From: Alphaproteobacteria bacterium
Lineage (GTDB): Bacteria > Pseudomonadota > Alphaproteobacteria > Puniceispirillales > UBA1172
Assembly (NCBI GenBank): GCA_016778985.1
Contig: JADHOM010000006.1
Location: forward strand, 29,530-93,529
Direction of reading: 5' to 3'
DNA length: 64,000 nt
The position numbers and the translations under genes were made by a program. The notes under the pieces were generated by a model, which saw only the letters and a list, made by a program, of their open reading frames with translations, was not told where the DNA came from and did not search any database. Shown here in pieces: positions 46,881 to 56,112 of this stretch (positions are counted from its first letter, which is position 1; each line of letters opens with the position of its first letter).

Positions 46881-48665
46881 ATGTCAGTTATTAGAAAATT
46901 TGTTACGATCGTTGCTGCTGATTGCGTCGGCTTTAGTAAGCATATGCTTGATAACGAAGAAAAAACACTTTTCAGCCTTAATGCTTGCCGTGAAATCATC
47001 GATACCTTTATTAGCAAACATGGGGGTAGGATTTTCCACACAGCTGGTGACTCCGTTTTGTCAGAGTTTCCAAGTACGGTCGAAGCGGTTAACTGTGCCA
47101 TTAATTTTCAAGATGCGATTCATGAAAGAAATCTCAGTATCTCAGATGAAAGTGGTGACAAGAAACTGATCTTTCGGGTTGGCATTCATTGTGATGATGT
47201 CATCGTCGAGAAAGATAATATTTATGGCAACGGCGTCAATATCGCGGCTCGACTAGAAGCCCAGTGTGTGCCGGGGCAGATTTTAGTATCGCGGATTATT
47301 AATGAAAAAGTGAAGTCACAGATTGAGGCGATCACTCACGCCGCAGGAACAAAAAAGCTGAAGAATATTTCAAGTGACTTTGAAGTATTCACGATAATGA
47401 CCTCGAATACAGATCATATTGTAGATGATCAATCCGAGGTAGCGGATGACAATATTAACAAGCTAAAAAAGCCCAATCTATGCGTGTTACCATTCAAAAA
47501 TATGAATATGAATGATGATAGCTCTTTTCTTGTTGATGGTATTTTTGAAGATATTCTGACTGAACTTTCGATGGTCAGGCAATTGTCGATTGTGTCACGC
47601 CAATCGAGCATCAACTTTGTTAATAGTGATACCAAAAGAGAAAATTTCATTGACCAGTTTAATATTAATTTTCTCGCTGAGGGAACGGCGCGCACCGCTG
47701 GCAACAAGGTTCGGATCACCATTTCGCTGATTGAAACGGAAACCGAAGATATTAAATGGAGCCAGAAATTTGATCGTAGCCTGGATGATATTTTTGATGT
47801 TCAGGATGAGATTGTTAGGAGCGTTGTGAGAATGGTTCTGGGTGAGATTGAGCTTGTCAGTTTGCAGCGCGCCAAGCGGAAGCCAACTGAGAATATGAGC
47901 TCATACGAGTATCTGCTCAAAGGCAAGGAAATGCATCACCAGTTTAGCAAGGATGCCAATGCCGAAGCGCTTGAAATGTTTGATAAGGCGATTGAGTCTG
48001 ACCCCAATAACGCCCAAGCTTATGCTTGGAAAGCCTGTACGCTTGGCCAAGCTTTTGCCCGCAACTATATCAATGATACATTTGAAGAGCTGTCGCCGAT
48101 CTGGGACACTTTAATCTCAACTGCTATCAAAATTGACCCTAATGATTTTGAATGTCATCGGTTATTATCGGCAGTGTATTCAGGCACAAAGAAGTTTAAT
48201 TTATCCTTGGAGCATGGCAAAAAAGCCTATGATATGGTGCCCAACGACCCGCGCATTCTTCAGCAATATGGTGAGGCATTGTTGAAAACAGGGCAGACAA
48301 CCGAAGGCTGTGATCTTACCCTCAAGGCATTGGAATACGACCCCGTACCGCAGGGCCAGATCAATAGTAATAAGCGAAAATCAGATGCTGTATTTGCCTG
48401 TTTTATGGATGATAGAATTGATCTAGGACTTGAGCTAGCCGAGCAAATATCTGAACTTTCTGTCCGTGATATCCTTTATGCAACAGGCCTTGCTGTCAGT
48501 AAAACGGGCGGTGTTGATGATTATCCGTGGCTCCAAGAGGCGATTAAAGCAAGTGATCAAAATGCCTTTGCTGATATCATTAATGACATGAAGAATATTG
48601 ATCTTGTGATTTATAATACGCTTCTGCAAGTGTATAATGAAACCATCTTGGCACCATCTGAATAA
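46881..48665 (+). CDS. Class III nucleotide cyclase with TolB-like and TPR regions
   Basis: A 594-residue cytosolic protein. The cyclase domain covers residues 1-175: the first metal Asp14 in AADCVGFSKHM, second Asp57 in HTAGDSVLSEF, and the Asn/Arg pair in GVNIAARLEA. His53 replaces the adenine-selecting Lys, so nucleotide preference is uncertain. Residues 198-330 (LCVLPFKNMN...LVDGIFEDILTELS) form a TolB-like N-terminal domain found in this cyclase group. TPR-like helices follow at about 350-560. It diverges from the cNMP-binding gene across 106 very AT-rich bases. No clear ribosome binding site precedes the ATG. Confidence 0.85.
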   Translation: MSVIRKFVTIVAADCVGFSKHMLDNEEKTLFSLNACREIIDTFISKHGGRIFHTAGDSVLSEFPSTVEAVNCAINFQDAIHERNLSISDESGDKKLIFRVGIHCDDVIVEKDNIYGNGVNIAARLEAQCVPGQILVSRIINEKVKSQIEAITHAAGTKKLKNISSDFEVFTIMTSNTDHIVDDQSEVADDNINKLKKPNLCVLPFKNMNMNDDSSFLVDGIFEDILTELSMVRQLSIVSRQSSINFVNSDTKRENFIDQFNINFLAEGTARTAGNKVRITISLIETETEDIKWSQKFDRSLDDIFDVQDEIVRSVVRMVLGEIELVSLQRAKRKPTENMSSYEYLLKGKEMHHQFSKDANAEALEMFDKAIESDPNNAQAYAWKACTLGQAFARNYINDTFEELSPIWDTLISTAIKIDPNDFECHRLLSAVYSGTKKFNLSLEHGKKAYDMVPNDPRILQQYGEALLKTGQTTEGCDLTLKALEYDPVPQGQINSNKRKSDAVFACFMDDRIDLGLELAEQISELSVRDILYATGLAVSKTGGVDDYPWLQEAIKASDQNAFADIINDMKNIDLVIYNTLLQVYNETILAPSE

Positions 48666-48681
48666 AGTTTATCTGGTGATG

Positions 48682-48708
48682 ATATTGCTGTAATCATGCC
48701 AGCAATAT
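48682..48708. terminator. Hairpin between convergent cyclase and MBL genes
   Basis: ATATTGCTG at 48682-48690 pairs with CAGCAATAT at 48700-48708. An outer ATAAAG/CTTTAT pair flanks it. There is no strong T-run, so this is a weak bidirectional terminator candidate. Confidence 0.4.
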
Positions 48709-48768
48709 GCCCACTTTATGCCAACCTTAAGCCTACTAGGGAGGGGTTCAACGTCTAGACTATAACAA

Positions 48769-49557
48769 CTAGATCGTAACGCTCATTTCATCTTTGGCAA
48801 AATATACCCCATCTGGTAACGATGGCGCAATTTCATCAAGCAAGTTGTCTGTGCGATAAGGCGCGTGATGTGTGATCATCATGGATTTAATATTAGTTTG
48901 ATCAAAAAACTTGACGCCCTGTTCGATAGAGGAATGTCCCCATCCGGCTTTTTCGGATAATTCATCCTCGGTAAACATGCCATCCCATATCACCAAATCT
49001 GAATTATTTGCGAATTTTTCAAGAAACGGCAGTTGCGCCTCATCATATTCATTATCACAAAGATAACATATTTTCTTGTCATCATAAATTATGCTGTACC
49101 CGTAACAACCACCAGGATGTTGAAGCTCAAGCCAATCAAGATGAAAGTCATTTTCAATAGATTTTTTGACGGTTGATATGTTTTTGAACATAAGGTTTGA
49201 CAGAACTTTCACAATATCGACAGGGAAGTATCCGCCCGAAAAATAGGTCTGTAAGGTATGCCGCAAGACGTTCCGACTAGCCAAAGCGCTAGTTACGGTA
49301 ATTTTATTTTCTTGATTAAAGATATGCGAATTAAATGGTAAGCCTTGGATATGATCGTGATGCCAATGGCTGTAAAAGATTAATTTATCAATATGTTTAT
49401 CGGCTAAAGAAATATTTTTAAAGCCACTGCCAGTATCAAAAAATATCTGATAATTACCAAACTCTAATTCAAAGCATGATGTATTACCACCATACTTAAC
49501 AGTATATTTAGAAGGTGTCGGGATTGACCCACGGCTTCCATGGACAGTAAGTTTCAT
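48769..49557 (-). CDS. Metallo-beta-lactamase-fold hydrolase (candidate cyclic-nucleotide phosphodiesterase)
   Basis: A 262-residue MBL-fold protein. The metal motif is SHWHHDHIQG with His64, His66, Asp68 and His69. Further ligands appear as His in LQHPGG, Asp in LCDNEYD and His in ITHHAP. The opening MKLTVHGSRGSIPTP and KYGGNTSCFEL are shared by a subgroup that includes PhnP- and RNase Z-like phosphodiesterases, members of which accompany cyclases and response regulators. Position next to two cyclases and a cNMP-binding protein suggests it may hydrolyse cyclic nucleotides. That substrate is inferred, not shown. It converges on the TPR cyclase. Confidence 0.8.
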   Translation of the reverse strand: MKLTVHGSRGSIPTPSKYTVKYGGNTSCFELEFGNYQIFFDTGSGFKNISLADKHIDKLIFYSHWHHDHIQGLPFNSHIFNQENKITVTSALASRNVLRHTLQTYFSGGYFPVDIVKVLSNLMFKNISTVKKSIENDFHLDWLELQHPGGCYGYSIIYDDKKICYLCDNEYDEAQLPFLEKFANNSDLVIWDGMFTEDELSEKAGWGHSSIEQGVKFFDQTNIKSMMITHHAPYRTDNLLDEIAPSLPDGVYFAKDEMSVTI

Positions 49558-49799
49558 CAGAATTTCCCTTCCCAGCCGTTACACAAAGATGACTAACTCA
49601 CCATGCTATCATATTCTATATAGTAGTTTATTAGCATTTATTGATGATATTCCGCAATGCTCTTGCGCATAAAACATTTTGGTATGGTAAATTAGGAATA
49701 GTGAATACATAAAATGTATAACAGAGATTATACCGATAATGCTGGATGATGGAGGGATCAGCGGTAAGGGAGCCAAGATAGTATCAATATGATCAATAA

Positions 49800-50546
49800 T
49801 TAAATAAAGGGCGCAATTTTTTCGCTTTCTTGATTAGCCACGGCCAAGGCGTCTTCTATGGTGAAGCTGCCATTAAAAAGCGCACGGCCAACGATCGCTC
49901 CATAAATATGTGGAACAAACTTAATTCGTGCTAAATCATCAAGGCTGCGGGTTAGCCCTCTTGCGATAACAGGCGTATTGGAAATCTCGGCTAGTCGCGT
50001 AATCAGGCCTAATGAATCCTCTGATAATTCAATTGTAGCATTAATATCGGTGACAATAAATGACGCCAAGGCATCATTTTTAAAAAACTCAATATAATCT
50101 TCGGACTTAAATGCCGTTTGCTCTTTCCAGCCATGAGTGACGACTTGCTCACCAATAACGTCAATGGCTACGACAATCTGATCTGGAAACTGCAATGCGG
50201 CTTCTTTAACAAGGTCAGGCTGTATCGTTGCCACCGTGCCGAGAACAACACGCGCCGCCCCTAGATTTATCCATTCTTCAATTTTTGACATGGAACGGAT
50301 ACCGCCACCAACTTGAACATTAGCTGGTAATTCTCTGATAATCTGTGAAATAATATCGGTATTAGGCGTGTTTTCATCAATAATGGCATCAAAATCGGTG
50401 ATATGCACCCAATCGGCGCCCGCATTGGCAAACTCCATAGCTTTCTCAACAGCATCAACGTTCCAAATTTCTGGCTCATCAAGTTTGCCGCGATATAAAC
50501 TCACCGGCTTGGCGTCTAATAGCTCAATAGTTGGGTATAAAATCAT
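49800..50546 (-). CDS. Divergent HisA paralogue (HisA/HisF-family TIM barrel)
   Basis: A 248-residue barrel related to HisA, the ProFAR isomerase of histidine synthesis. VQVGGGIRS, AIDVIGEQ and IVGRALFNGSFTIEDA follow HisA. However, the catalytic first-strand Asp is Glu (PTIELLDA instead of PALDLIDG), the phosphate-binding RDGT after TDI is missing (TDINATIEL), and the later SGGI is ARGL. This makes canonical HisA activity doubtful. It is isolated from any histidine gene: 242 featureless bases separate it from the MBL gene, and the ABC-F gene diverges. It may act on a different sugar-phosphate or be a recruited paralogue. Confidence 0.8.
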   Translation of the reverse strand: MILYPTIELLDAKPVSLYRGKLDEPEIWNVDAVEKAMEFANAGADWVHITDFDAIIDENTPNTDIISQIIRELPANVQVGGGIRSMSKIEEWINLGAARVVLGTVATIQPDLVKEAALQFPDQIVVAIDVIGEQVVTHGWKEQTAFKSEDYIEFFKNDALASFIVTDINATIELSEDSLGLITRLAEISNTPVIARGLTRSLDDLARIKFVPHIYGAIVGRALFNGSFTIEDALAVANQESEKIAPFI

Positions 50547-50744
50547 TTGATTACGTCTTTCTTTTCAAAGGCTTATTTTTAAGCGTATTAAAGCTATTGT
50601 CGCATAGAAAATAGTTTTGATCAAATCGGGACAATTTTTGCGCCAAGACTCACCCCAATCCATAATGTCATCTGTTTAGAAATAAATTGTTTATTGACGA
50701 AAATCTTATATTGACTTCACCACGAAAGCCGTTAGGCATGCACC

Positions 50745-52601
50745 ATGCTAACAATTTCTAATCTATCCTTTGCCATAGAAGGCAATCCGTTATTTGACAA
50801 CACCTCCGCCAACATCCCCACAGGTCACAAGGTCGGCATTGTTGGCAGAAATGGTACTGGCAAAACCACGTTGTTCAAGCTGATCAAGAATGAATATCAG
50901 CCCGATTCAGGCACGATAGATATGCCCAGCTATTTTCGTATTGGCGGGGTCGAACAAGAAGCTCCTGCCAGTGAAGTATCATTGCTTGATACGGTTCTTG
51001 CCGCAGATGAGGAAAGGGCGGCACTTCTGGCAGAAGCGGAGACAGCAGCAGAACCTGAACGCATGGCAGAAGTCTATCAGCGCCTCAACGATATTGATGC
51101 CTATTCAGCCGAGGCAAGAGCCTCATCTATCCTATCTGGATTGGGATTTGATCAATTTGCGCAAGCACGTCCGTGTCATGAGTTTTCGGGCGGATGGCGG
51201 ATGCGTGTGGCGCTGGCGGCGGTTCTGTTTTCTCAGCCTGATTTGCTTCTATTGGATGAGCCGACAAACTATCTTGATCTAGAAGGCGCCGTCTGGCTTG
51301 AACAGTTTTTGGCCAAATATCAGAAAACAGCGCTCATCATTTCGCATGATCGAGAATTGCTAAACCGGTCGGTCACAGGGATTTTGCATCTCAGCCACCA
51401 AAGCCTGAATTATTATAGCGGCAATTATGATCAATTTGATAATGAACGCCGTGCCAAGCTAGAACAACAGCAATCGATGCGGCGAAAGCAAGACATGCAA
51501 CGCGCCCATATTGAACGCTTTGTTGAACGCTTTCGCGCCAAAGCATCAAAGGCTAGACAGGCGCAATCACGGCTAAAGCAGTTGGAAAGAATGCAGCCGA
51601 TTATGGCACTGACGGAAAATGCGGTGGCAGGGTTTCGCTTTCCGACACCAAATGAACTTAAACCGCCATTGCTAGTTGTTGAAAAAGGGCAGGTAGGCTA
51701 TGACAATGAACCGGTCTTATCGCGGCTTGATCTTCGGCTTGATAGTGATGATCGGATCGCGCTTTTAGGGGCAAATGGCGAGGGCAAGTCAACGTTATCA
51801 AAGCTCTTTGCTGATAGGCTACCATTGATGGATGGCCATATGTTCAAAACGAATAAACTGCGTGTTGGCTTCTTTGCCCAGCATCAGCTTGATGAGTTAG
51901 TTGAGGGGGATAGTGCCTATACCCATATTATGCGGCTGCGCCCGAATGATGATGAAAAAACATTGCGGGCGCAGCTTGGGGCGTCGGGCTTTGGTATTGA
52001 TATCGCTGATCTGCCGGTGGAGAAGCTGTCTGGTGGACAGAAAGCCCGGCTCCTTATGCTGATGGCGACCATTGATGCGCCGCATATCCTTATTCTTGAT
52101 GAGCCAACAAACCACCTTGATATTGAAAGCCGAGAAGCCTTGGTCATGGCGCTAAATGAATATGAAGGCGCGGTTATTTTGGTCAGCCATGATAGCCATT
52201 TAGTCGAAACTGTTGCTGACAAGTTATGGCTGGTCAATGACGGGGCTGTTGCTGATTTTGATGGCGATATGGAAGACTATAAAGCGCTGGTTATGGAAGC
52301 GCATAGAAAGTCTAAATCCAAGAAAGCCAAATCATCGGCTGCCTCGCCGAAATCAGATCAGCCAAAGGTCAATATCGCCAGGCTGAAAAAGCAATCTGGT
52401 GAGCTGGAAAAGAAAATGGAAAAATTGACCACCAGAAAGCATGCGTTGGAAGCTGAGATGGCGGCACCGGAGTTCTATCAAGCGCATAGTCAGGAAGCTA
52501 TAAGCGGCAAGACGGATGCCCTATCTGATACGATCGCGGCACTGTCGGCAATTGAAGATGAATGGCTTGCTCTGCAAAGCCAGATTGAAATCACACAATA
52601 A
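50745..52601 (+). CDS. ABC-F family ATPase
   Basis: A 618-residue soluble protein with two ABC domains and no membrane helices, as in the ABC-F translation factors. Walker A motifs are GRNGTGKTT near residue 35 and GANGEGKST near 345. Signature motifs are FSGGWRMRV and LSGGQKARL. Walker B motifs are LLLDEPTNYLD and LILDEPTNHLD. The interdomain linker is Arg/Gln-rich (KARQAQSRLKQLERM), and a coiled coil of about 90 residues ends the protein, as in Uup and YheS. It likely works on stalled ribosomes. Exact subfamily not assigned. Confidence 0.92.
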   Translation: MLTISNLSFAIEGNPLFDNTSANIPTGHKVGIVGRNGTGKTTLFKLIKNEYQPDSGTIDMPSYFRIGGVEQEAPASEVSLLDTVLAADEERAALLAEAETAAEPERMAEVYQRLNDIDAYSAEARASSILSGLGFDQFAQARPCHEFSGGWRMRVALAAVLFSQPDLLLLDEPTNYLDLEGAVWLEQFLAKYQKTALIISHDRELLNRSVTGILHLSHQSLNYYSGNYDQFDNERRAKLEQQQSMRRKQDMQRAHIERFVERFRAKASKARQAQSRLKQLERMQPIMALTENAVAGFRFPTPNELKPPLLVVEKGQVGYDNEPVLSRLDLRLDSDDRIALLGANGEGKSTLSKLFADRLPLMDGHMFKTNKLRVGFFAQHQLDELVEGDSAYTHIMRLRPNDDEKTLRAQLGASGFGIDIADLPVEKLSGGQKARLLMLMATIDAPHILILDEPTNHLDIESREALVMALNEYEGAVILVSHDSHLVETVADKLWLVNDGAVADFDGDMEDYKALVMEAHRKSKSKKAKSSAASPKSDQPKVNIARLKKQSGELEKKMEKLTTRKHALEAEMAAPEFYQAHSQEAISGKTDALSDTIAALSAIEDEWLALQSQIEITQ

Positions 52602-52646
52602 ATCTGGCCGTATCTTGGGTCGGATTGAGGTGGATTGAGGCAGATT

Positions 52647-52668
52647 AGACCTGATAAAAATCAGGTCT
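52647..52668. terminator. Hairpin between ABC-F and PhyH genes
   Basis: AGACCTGAT at 52647-52655 and ATCAGGTCT at 52660-52668 form a perfect nine-base stem with an AAAA loop. It overlaps the last codons of the leftward PhyH gene and lies 46 bases past the ABC-F stop. A tandem GGATTGAGGT-type repeat precedes it. Confidence 0.5.
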
Positions 52669-53455
52669 GACCAGCGATCATCTTATATCTTTCCTCAAGC
52701 TCATTACGGCGTATTATGGCCTCCGGGTCTAGGTCTGTGCTAGCAGGAATATCGGCTTCAAAATGGCCGTAATCATCTTTGCCGCGAACCAGCATGGCGG
52801 TATCCAGATCATGCTTGGTTTGGCGAAGATGGGCGGCAAAAAATTGCACATTGAGCCCAATGCGCCTGTCATCACTTTTATTTGGCATAGAGGCATGGAG
52901 TGTCCAGCCATGATGAAAAGACGCCTCCCCAGGCTTTAGCGCACATAATACCGCTTGGCTTTCATCAACATTTTGTACCGTCTGACTTTGCAATAAGACA
53001 TTGTTACTATCACTGCCGGTTTCGTGATTTATCTGACCAAGTTTATGACTGCCGGGGATCATCCGCATACCGCCACTCATCTCATTCGCGTCTGATAGCG
53101 CCAACCACATGCTGACTTGATCACTATGACTTAACCCCCAATAGGTGAGGTCTTGATGCCAGCTAACATAGCTTGTGCTATGCGGCTCTTTGATAATATA
53201 GGTCACATTATAGAGCAAAATATCTGGCCCGATCATTGCTTCAACCAGATCAAGCACCTCTGGCCGTGTGGCTAGCTCATAAGGTGAGGTGAGAATGGTG
53301 TGAACCTTAAACTGATAATGCAGGCTAGCATTAAGCTCATGCTCTGCCTTCTCCAGCGCTGCTCTATGATAAGTGACTTCCTCTTGGGTCAAGATAGGCA
53401 CGCCAGAAACATAGCCATCTCGTTCATAATCAGCTGCCAATTCCGTAATATTCAT
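52661..53455 (-). CDS. Phytanoyl-CoA dioxygenase (PhyH) family protein
   Basis: A 264-residue Fe(II)/2-oxoglutarate oxygenase. Iron ligands are His and Asp in SWHQDLTYWG near residue 119 and the distal His in HHGWTLHASMPN near 195; RRIGLNVQ carries the 2-oxoglutarate Arg. ALSDAN..SGGMRMIPGSH is the typical PhyH middle. AAAGGGAC precedes the ATG. It is not closely similar to the PhyH protein at 12502-13371 and has no flavoprotein partner. It lies just beyond the end of the leftward betaine operon and could belong to it, although 116 bases separate them. Substrate unknown. Confidence 0.85.
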   Translation of the reverse strand: MNITELAADYERDGYVSGVPILTQEEVTYHRAALEKAEHELNASLHYQFKVHTILTSPYELATRPEVLDLVEAMIGPDILLYNVTYIIKEPHSTSYVSWHQDLTYWGLSHSDQVSMWLALSDANEMSGGMRMIPGSHKLGQINHETGSDSNNVLLQSQTVQNVDESQAVLCALKPGEASFHHGWTLHASMPNKSDDRRIGLNVQFFAAHLRQTKHDLDTAMLVRGKDDYGHFEADIPASTDLDPEAIIRRNELEERYKMIAGQT

Positions 53456-53571
53456 AGCCCTGTCCCTTTCAGATATCTAGTGTTAGGGTATGGAAAATAA
53501 GTACAACTAATATAATAAAATAAAAACTCATAGGATAAAAGTAAAAATAAGATGATAGCAGGTTTTGGCGT

Positions 53572-54282
53572 TTAATCATTATCAATATTGCCAGCGCCAG
53601 CACCGCGATGTCGCGACATCTCATTTTCTGGAACATAGCTATTCTGGGCATAATCAAGCAGCTGCTGCCAGAGTGTTTGGCTAACTATAACAGCGTCATT
53701 TTTGCTGTCTGCTAATGAACATAGGGAAGGGGAGGTTATGCCATTATTAGCATGATTGGCAGCACCCTCATCACTCGCATCTCCTGTATCATCGGTTACA
53801 GATTGCAACTCATAGACGCCATCACAACATGCTGATTGAGAAATTTGAATCTCGCTGCCTGACCACATGGCTAGAACATCATTGTCTTGGCAAAGCGCTA
53901 TACCCTGACCATCATTTTGACGCGCATTATTGGTCGCGTCTTTGAGCAACCCCATAGCCGCAATGATAAAATTGATACCATAAATATGACCTTTCCAGCG
54001 TGATGAATCGGCCATAAGGCTATCGAGCATTATAAGCCCATGCAGAGGCGCGATTAAGACCTCACTATCAAAAGGGTTATCATACGCAATCTGAGGCTGC
54101 GCGCGGACTTGCGAAAGTGTGTCTAGCAAGTCTTTCTCAAACGGGTAACCTCGGCTAGCTAGCCATTGCACCATGACATTACAATCCTTGGCTAATCCCC
54201 AGGCAACAGGGGTATCAACAGCCAGCCCGCGCCATGCCTTTTCGGTCAATCCACCCAATTCATTTTGTGATACAAGAGGCAT
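53572..54282 (-). CDS. DUF3726-like protein
   Basis: A 236-residue soluble protein. Its N-terminus, LVSQNELGGLTEKAWRGL, then VAWGLAKDCNVMVQWLASRGYP, resembles DUF3726 proteins, which have a conserved start with L.E.E...KAARG.G..WGLAEE. The last 80 residues are acidic and look disordered until a short helix (DAVIVSQTLWQQLLDYAQNSYVP). It is the last gene of the leftward betaine-type operon, 42 bases after the 568-residue gene. Function unknown. Confidence 0.6.
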   Translation of the reverse strand: MPLVSQNELGGLTEKAWRGLAVDTPVAWGLAKDCNVMVQWLASRGYPFEKDLLDTLSQVRAQPQIAYDNPFDSEVLIAPLHGLIMLDSLMADSSRWKGHIYGINFIIAAMGLLKDATNNARQNDGQGIALCQDNDVLAMWSGSEIQISQSACCDGVYELQSVTDDTGDASDEGAANHANNGITSPSLCSLADSKNDAVIVSQTLWQQLLDYAQNSYVPENEMSRHRGAGAGNIDND

Positions 54283-54324
54283 GATGTTCGCTTATGTCAG
54301 GCATCCATTTTAGGATAACACATA

Positions 54325-56031
54325 TTATGAAAGAGCAGAAAATAACCAATCGTCAGCAATATGATCTGTCATTTCATCAATAAGTGGGGCGCCTTGGAAT
54401 AGGCAAATCCGTGTCCATAAATCAGATTTAGGATCAAATTTTGAGGCTCCAAAGAAACTTAATTTGCAGCGCAGCATATCAATAGGCCGAGTTGTTTCAG
54501 CAACCAGATTATCCCTGATCTCACCATATGGTGCGTCCTTCATGATCAGCACACGGTTAAGGATAAACCGATGCTGAGGAAATGCCATCATGAAGCGTGG
54601 GATGCTCATCTCGCTATCAACAGCTTCCAGATCAGTTTTTGCAGACTGTATCTGGCAGGGAATATCAAATGGCATTTCGCGTTCGGCGCCATCTTCTTCA
54701 TATCTCTTGCCCAAACGCGGTTCAAGCTTGGCAGCTGATGTATACCAAAATACTTCAGATTGATTTTGGTTGTTGAGATTAATAGCAAGCGCCCAGTCAT
54801 AATGGCGGCGGATCAGCGCAATCATATCGCCAACTGAACAGGTATTTGCCGCAACTGGCATCTCAACGGCCGCCATGTCAGAGCATAATTGATCTAAATC
54901 GGCGCCAAATGGTTCCATCAAGATAGAATGAAGCATTTCTTCAGTCTCAAGCGACAGTGTATCTTCTGCCCATGTGCAAGCAGCGGATATGGGATGCGAT
55001 TGCTGCCAATGCGAAGGCTGATTAAGCCATGCGATAACATCCTGCCATTCGGCTGTAAGCTGAATAATGCGCTGCATCTGAATATCATCATCAACGCGCC
55101 ATTCAGAAATATAGGCGGCGCCGCGGTAAGCTAAGGCTTTGATCTGATCGATAACATCGGCTGAGATATCGGCTTTGGCTTTAATAATGGCAATCGCTTG
55201 TTCACGTGTTTGAATCCAATTATTGAGTAAGGTCGGATGATTGACCAGAAACGGTGCCATGCCAAGACCGGTTGAATTACCTACCCCCATATGGCGGGCG
55301 AGGCTGCGGTCAAGAGCAACTGCCTTGTCACCGCCCTTAGCCTTTGCCATATGTTCAATCCATTTCAAAGAAAACGTGCGGATCAAATAGACGCTCAGCA
55401 TTTCGGCCTGAAACGGCTCCATCATACCGTCACGGCCAGATATCCGGCTGCGGTCAGCAATTCCAAACTTGCCATTGCCATATACCGCCGTCGTTCGCAT
55501 CACATAGCCAACCCGATTGATCATTTCCGCATCGGGCTGTCTGCCATCGGCCAGCGCATCAACCACATGATTAAACAGTCGCACTGATTTATTGGCACGG
55601 CTCAAGGAAAGCTGTTCGGACATTTGCCGACCAGCTTCTTGCACTGGGACGGTTTGTTCCATCATCCTGATTTGCTGAAGGCTTGGCTCACCATCAAACA
55701 GGGTAAAGGTGGCATCCCAGGCTTCGGCTATGACGCGATCGCTTCGCATGTCATCATCAATATGATGACAAAAGGCGACCAGTGAATAGCTATGATGAGG
55801 CGTTTTTGCACGAATAACTGCATGCCCAAAGCCGCTATTATCCAGGGCAAAGCAGGGAAAATCAATCTGCCAATCTTCGCGCTGCATACGGCGTGTCAAT
55901 TGCCGTGAAAACGATAGCCGCATAGGGTGGAAAGACCCCATCCGCTCGAGCCGCATCACCTGATTAGGTGACCGCAAGGAAGGCGCGCGTAAGGCGGAGA
56001 TGTTTTGATATTCAATTGACCGTTTTTCCAT
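54325..56031 (-). CDS. Unrecognised 568-residue protein
   Basis: I do not recognise this protein. It is soluble, with no signal peptide or membrane helix, and rich in Arg, Met and His. Its N-terminus (RLERMGSFHPMRLSFSRQLTRRMQ) is basic. The middle contains a long helical stretch with RVGYVMRTTAVYGNGKFG and LARHMGVGNSTGLGMAPFLVNHP, which look conserved. A Cys/His-poor C-terminus ends WLFSALS. I chose the ATG at 56031 over an upstream TTG. It lies between the dipeptidase and the DUF3726 gene in one operon, so a role in the same catabolic pathway is likely. No enzyme motif can be named. Confidence 0.7.
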   Translation of the reverse strand: MEKRSIEYQNISALRAPSLRSPNQVMRLERMGSFHPMRLSFSRQLTRRMQREDWQIDFPCFALDNSGFGHAVIRAKTPHHSYSLVAFCHHIDDDMRSDRVIAEAWDATFTLFDGEPSLQQIRMMEQTVPVQEAGRQMSEQLSLSRANKSVRLFNHVVDALADGRQPDAEMINRVGYVMRTTAVYGNGKFGIADRSRISGRDGMMEPFQAEMLSVYLIRTFSLKWIEHMAKAKGGDKAVALDRSLARHMGVGNSTGLGMAPFLVNHPTLLNNWIQTREQAIAIIKAKADISADVIDQIKALAYRGAAYISEWRVDDDIQMQRIIQLTAEWQDVIAWLNQPSHWQQSHPISAACTWAEDTLSLETEEMLHSILMEPFGADLDQLCSDMAAVEMPVAANTCSVGDMIALIRRHYDWALAINLNNQNQSEVFWYTSAAKLEPRLGKRYEEDGAEREMPFDIPCQIQSAKTDLEAVDSEMSIPRFMMAFPQHRFILNRVLIMKDAPYGEIRDNLVAETTRPIDMLRCKLSFFGASKFDPKSDLWTRICLFQGAPLIDEMTDHIADDWLFSALS

Positions 56032-56112
56032 GCTCACCAACTCTATTGTCTTTATTGGGGTCTTTATTGGAACGCTATCTAAACCTCTTGTCAGTATTAG
56101 TTTTATATAGAA

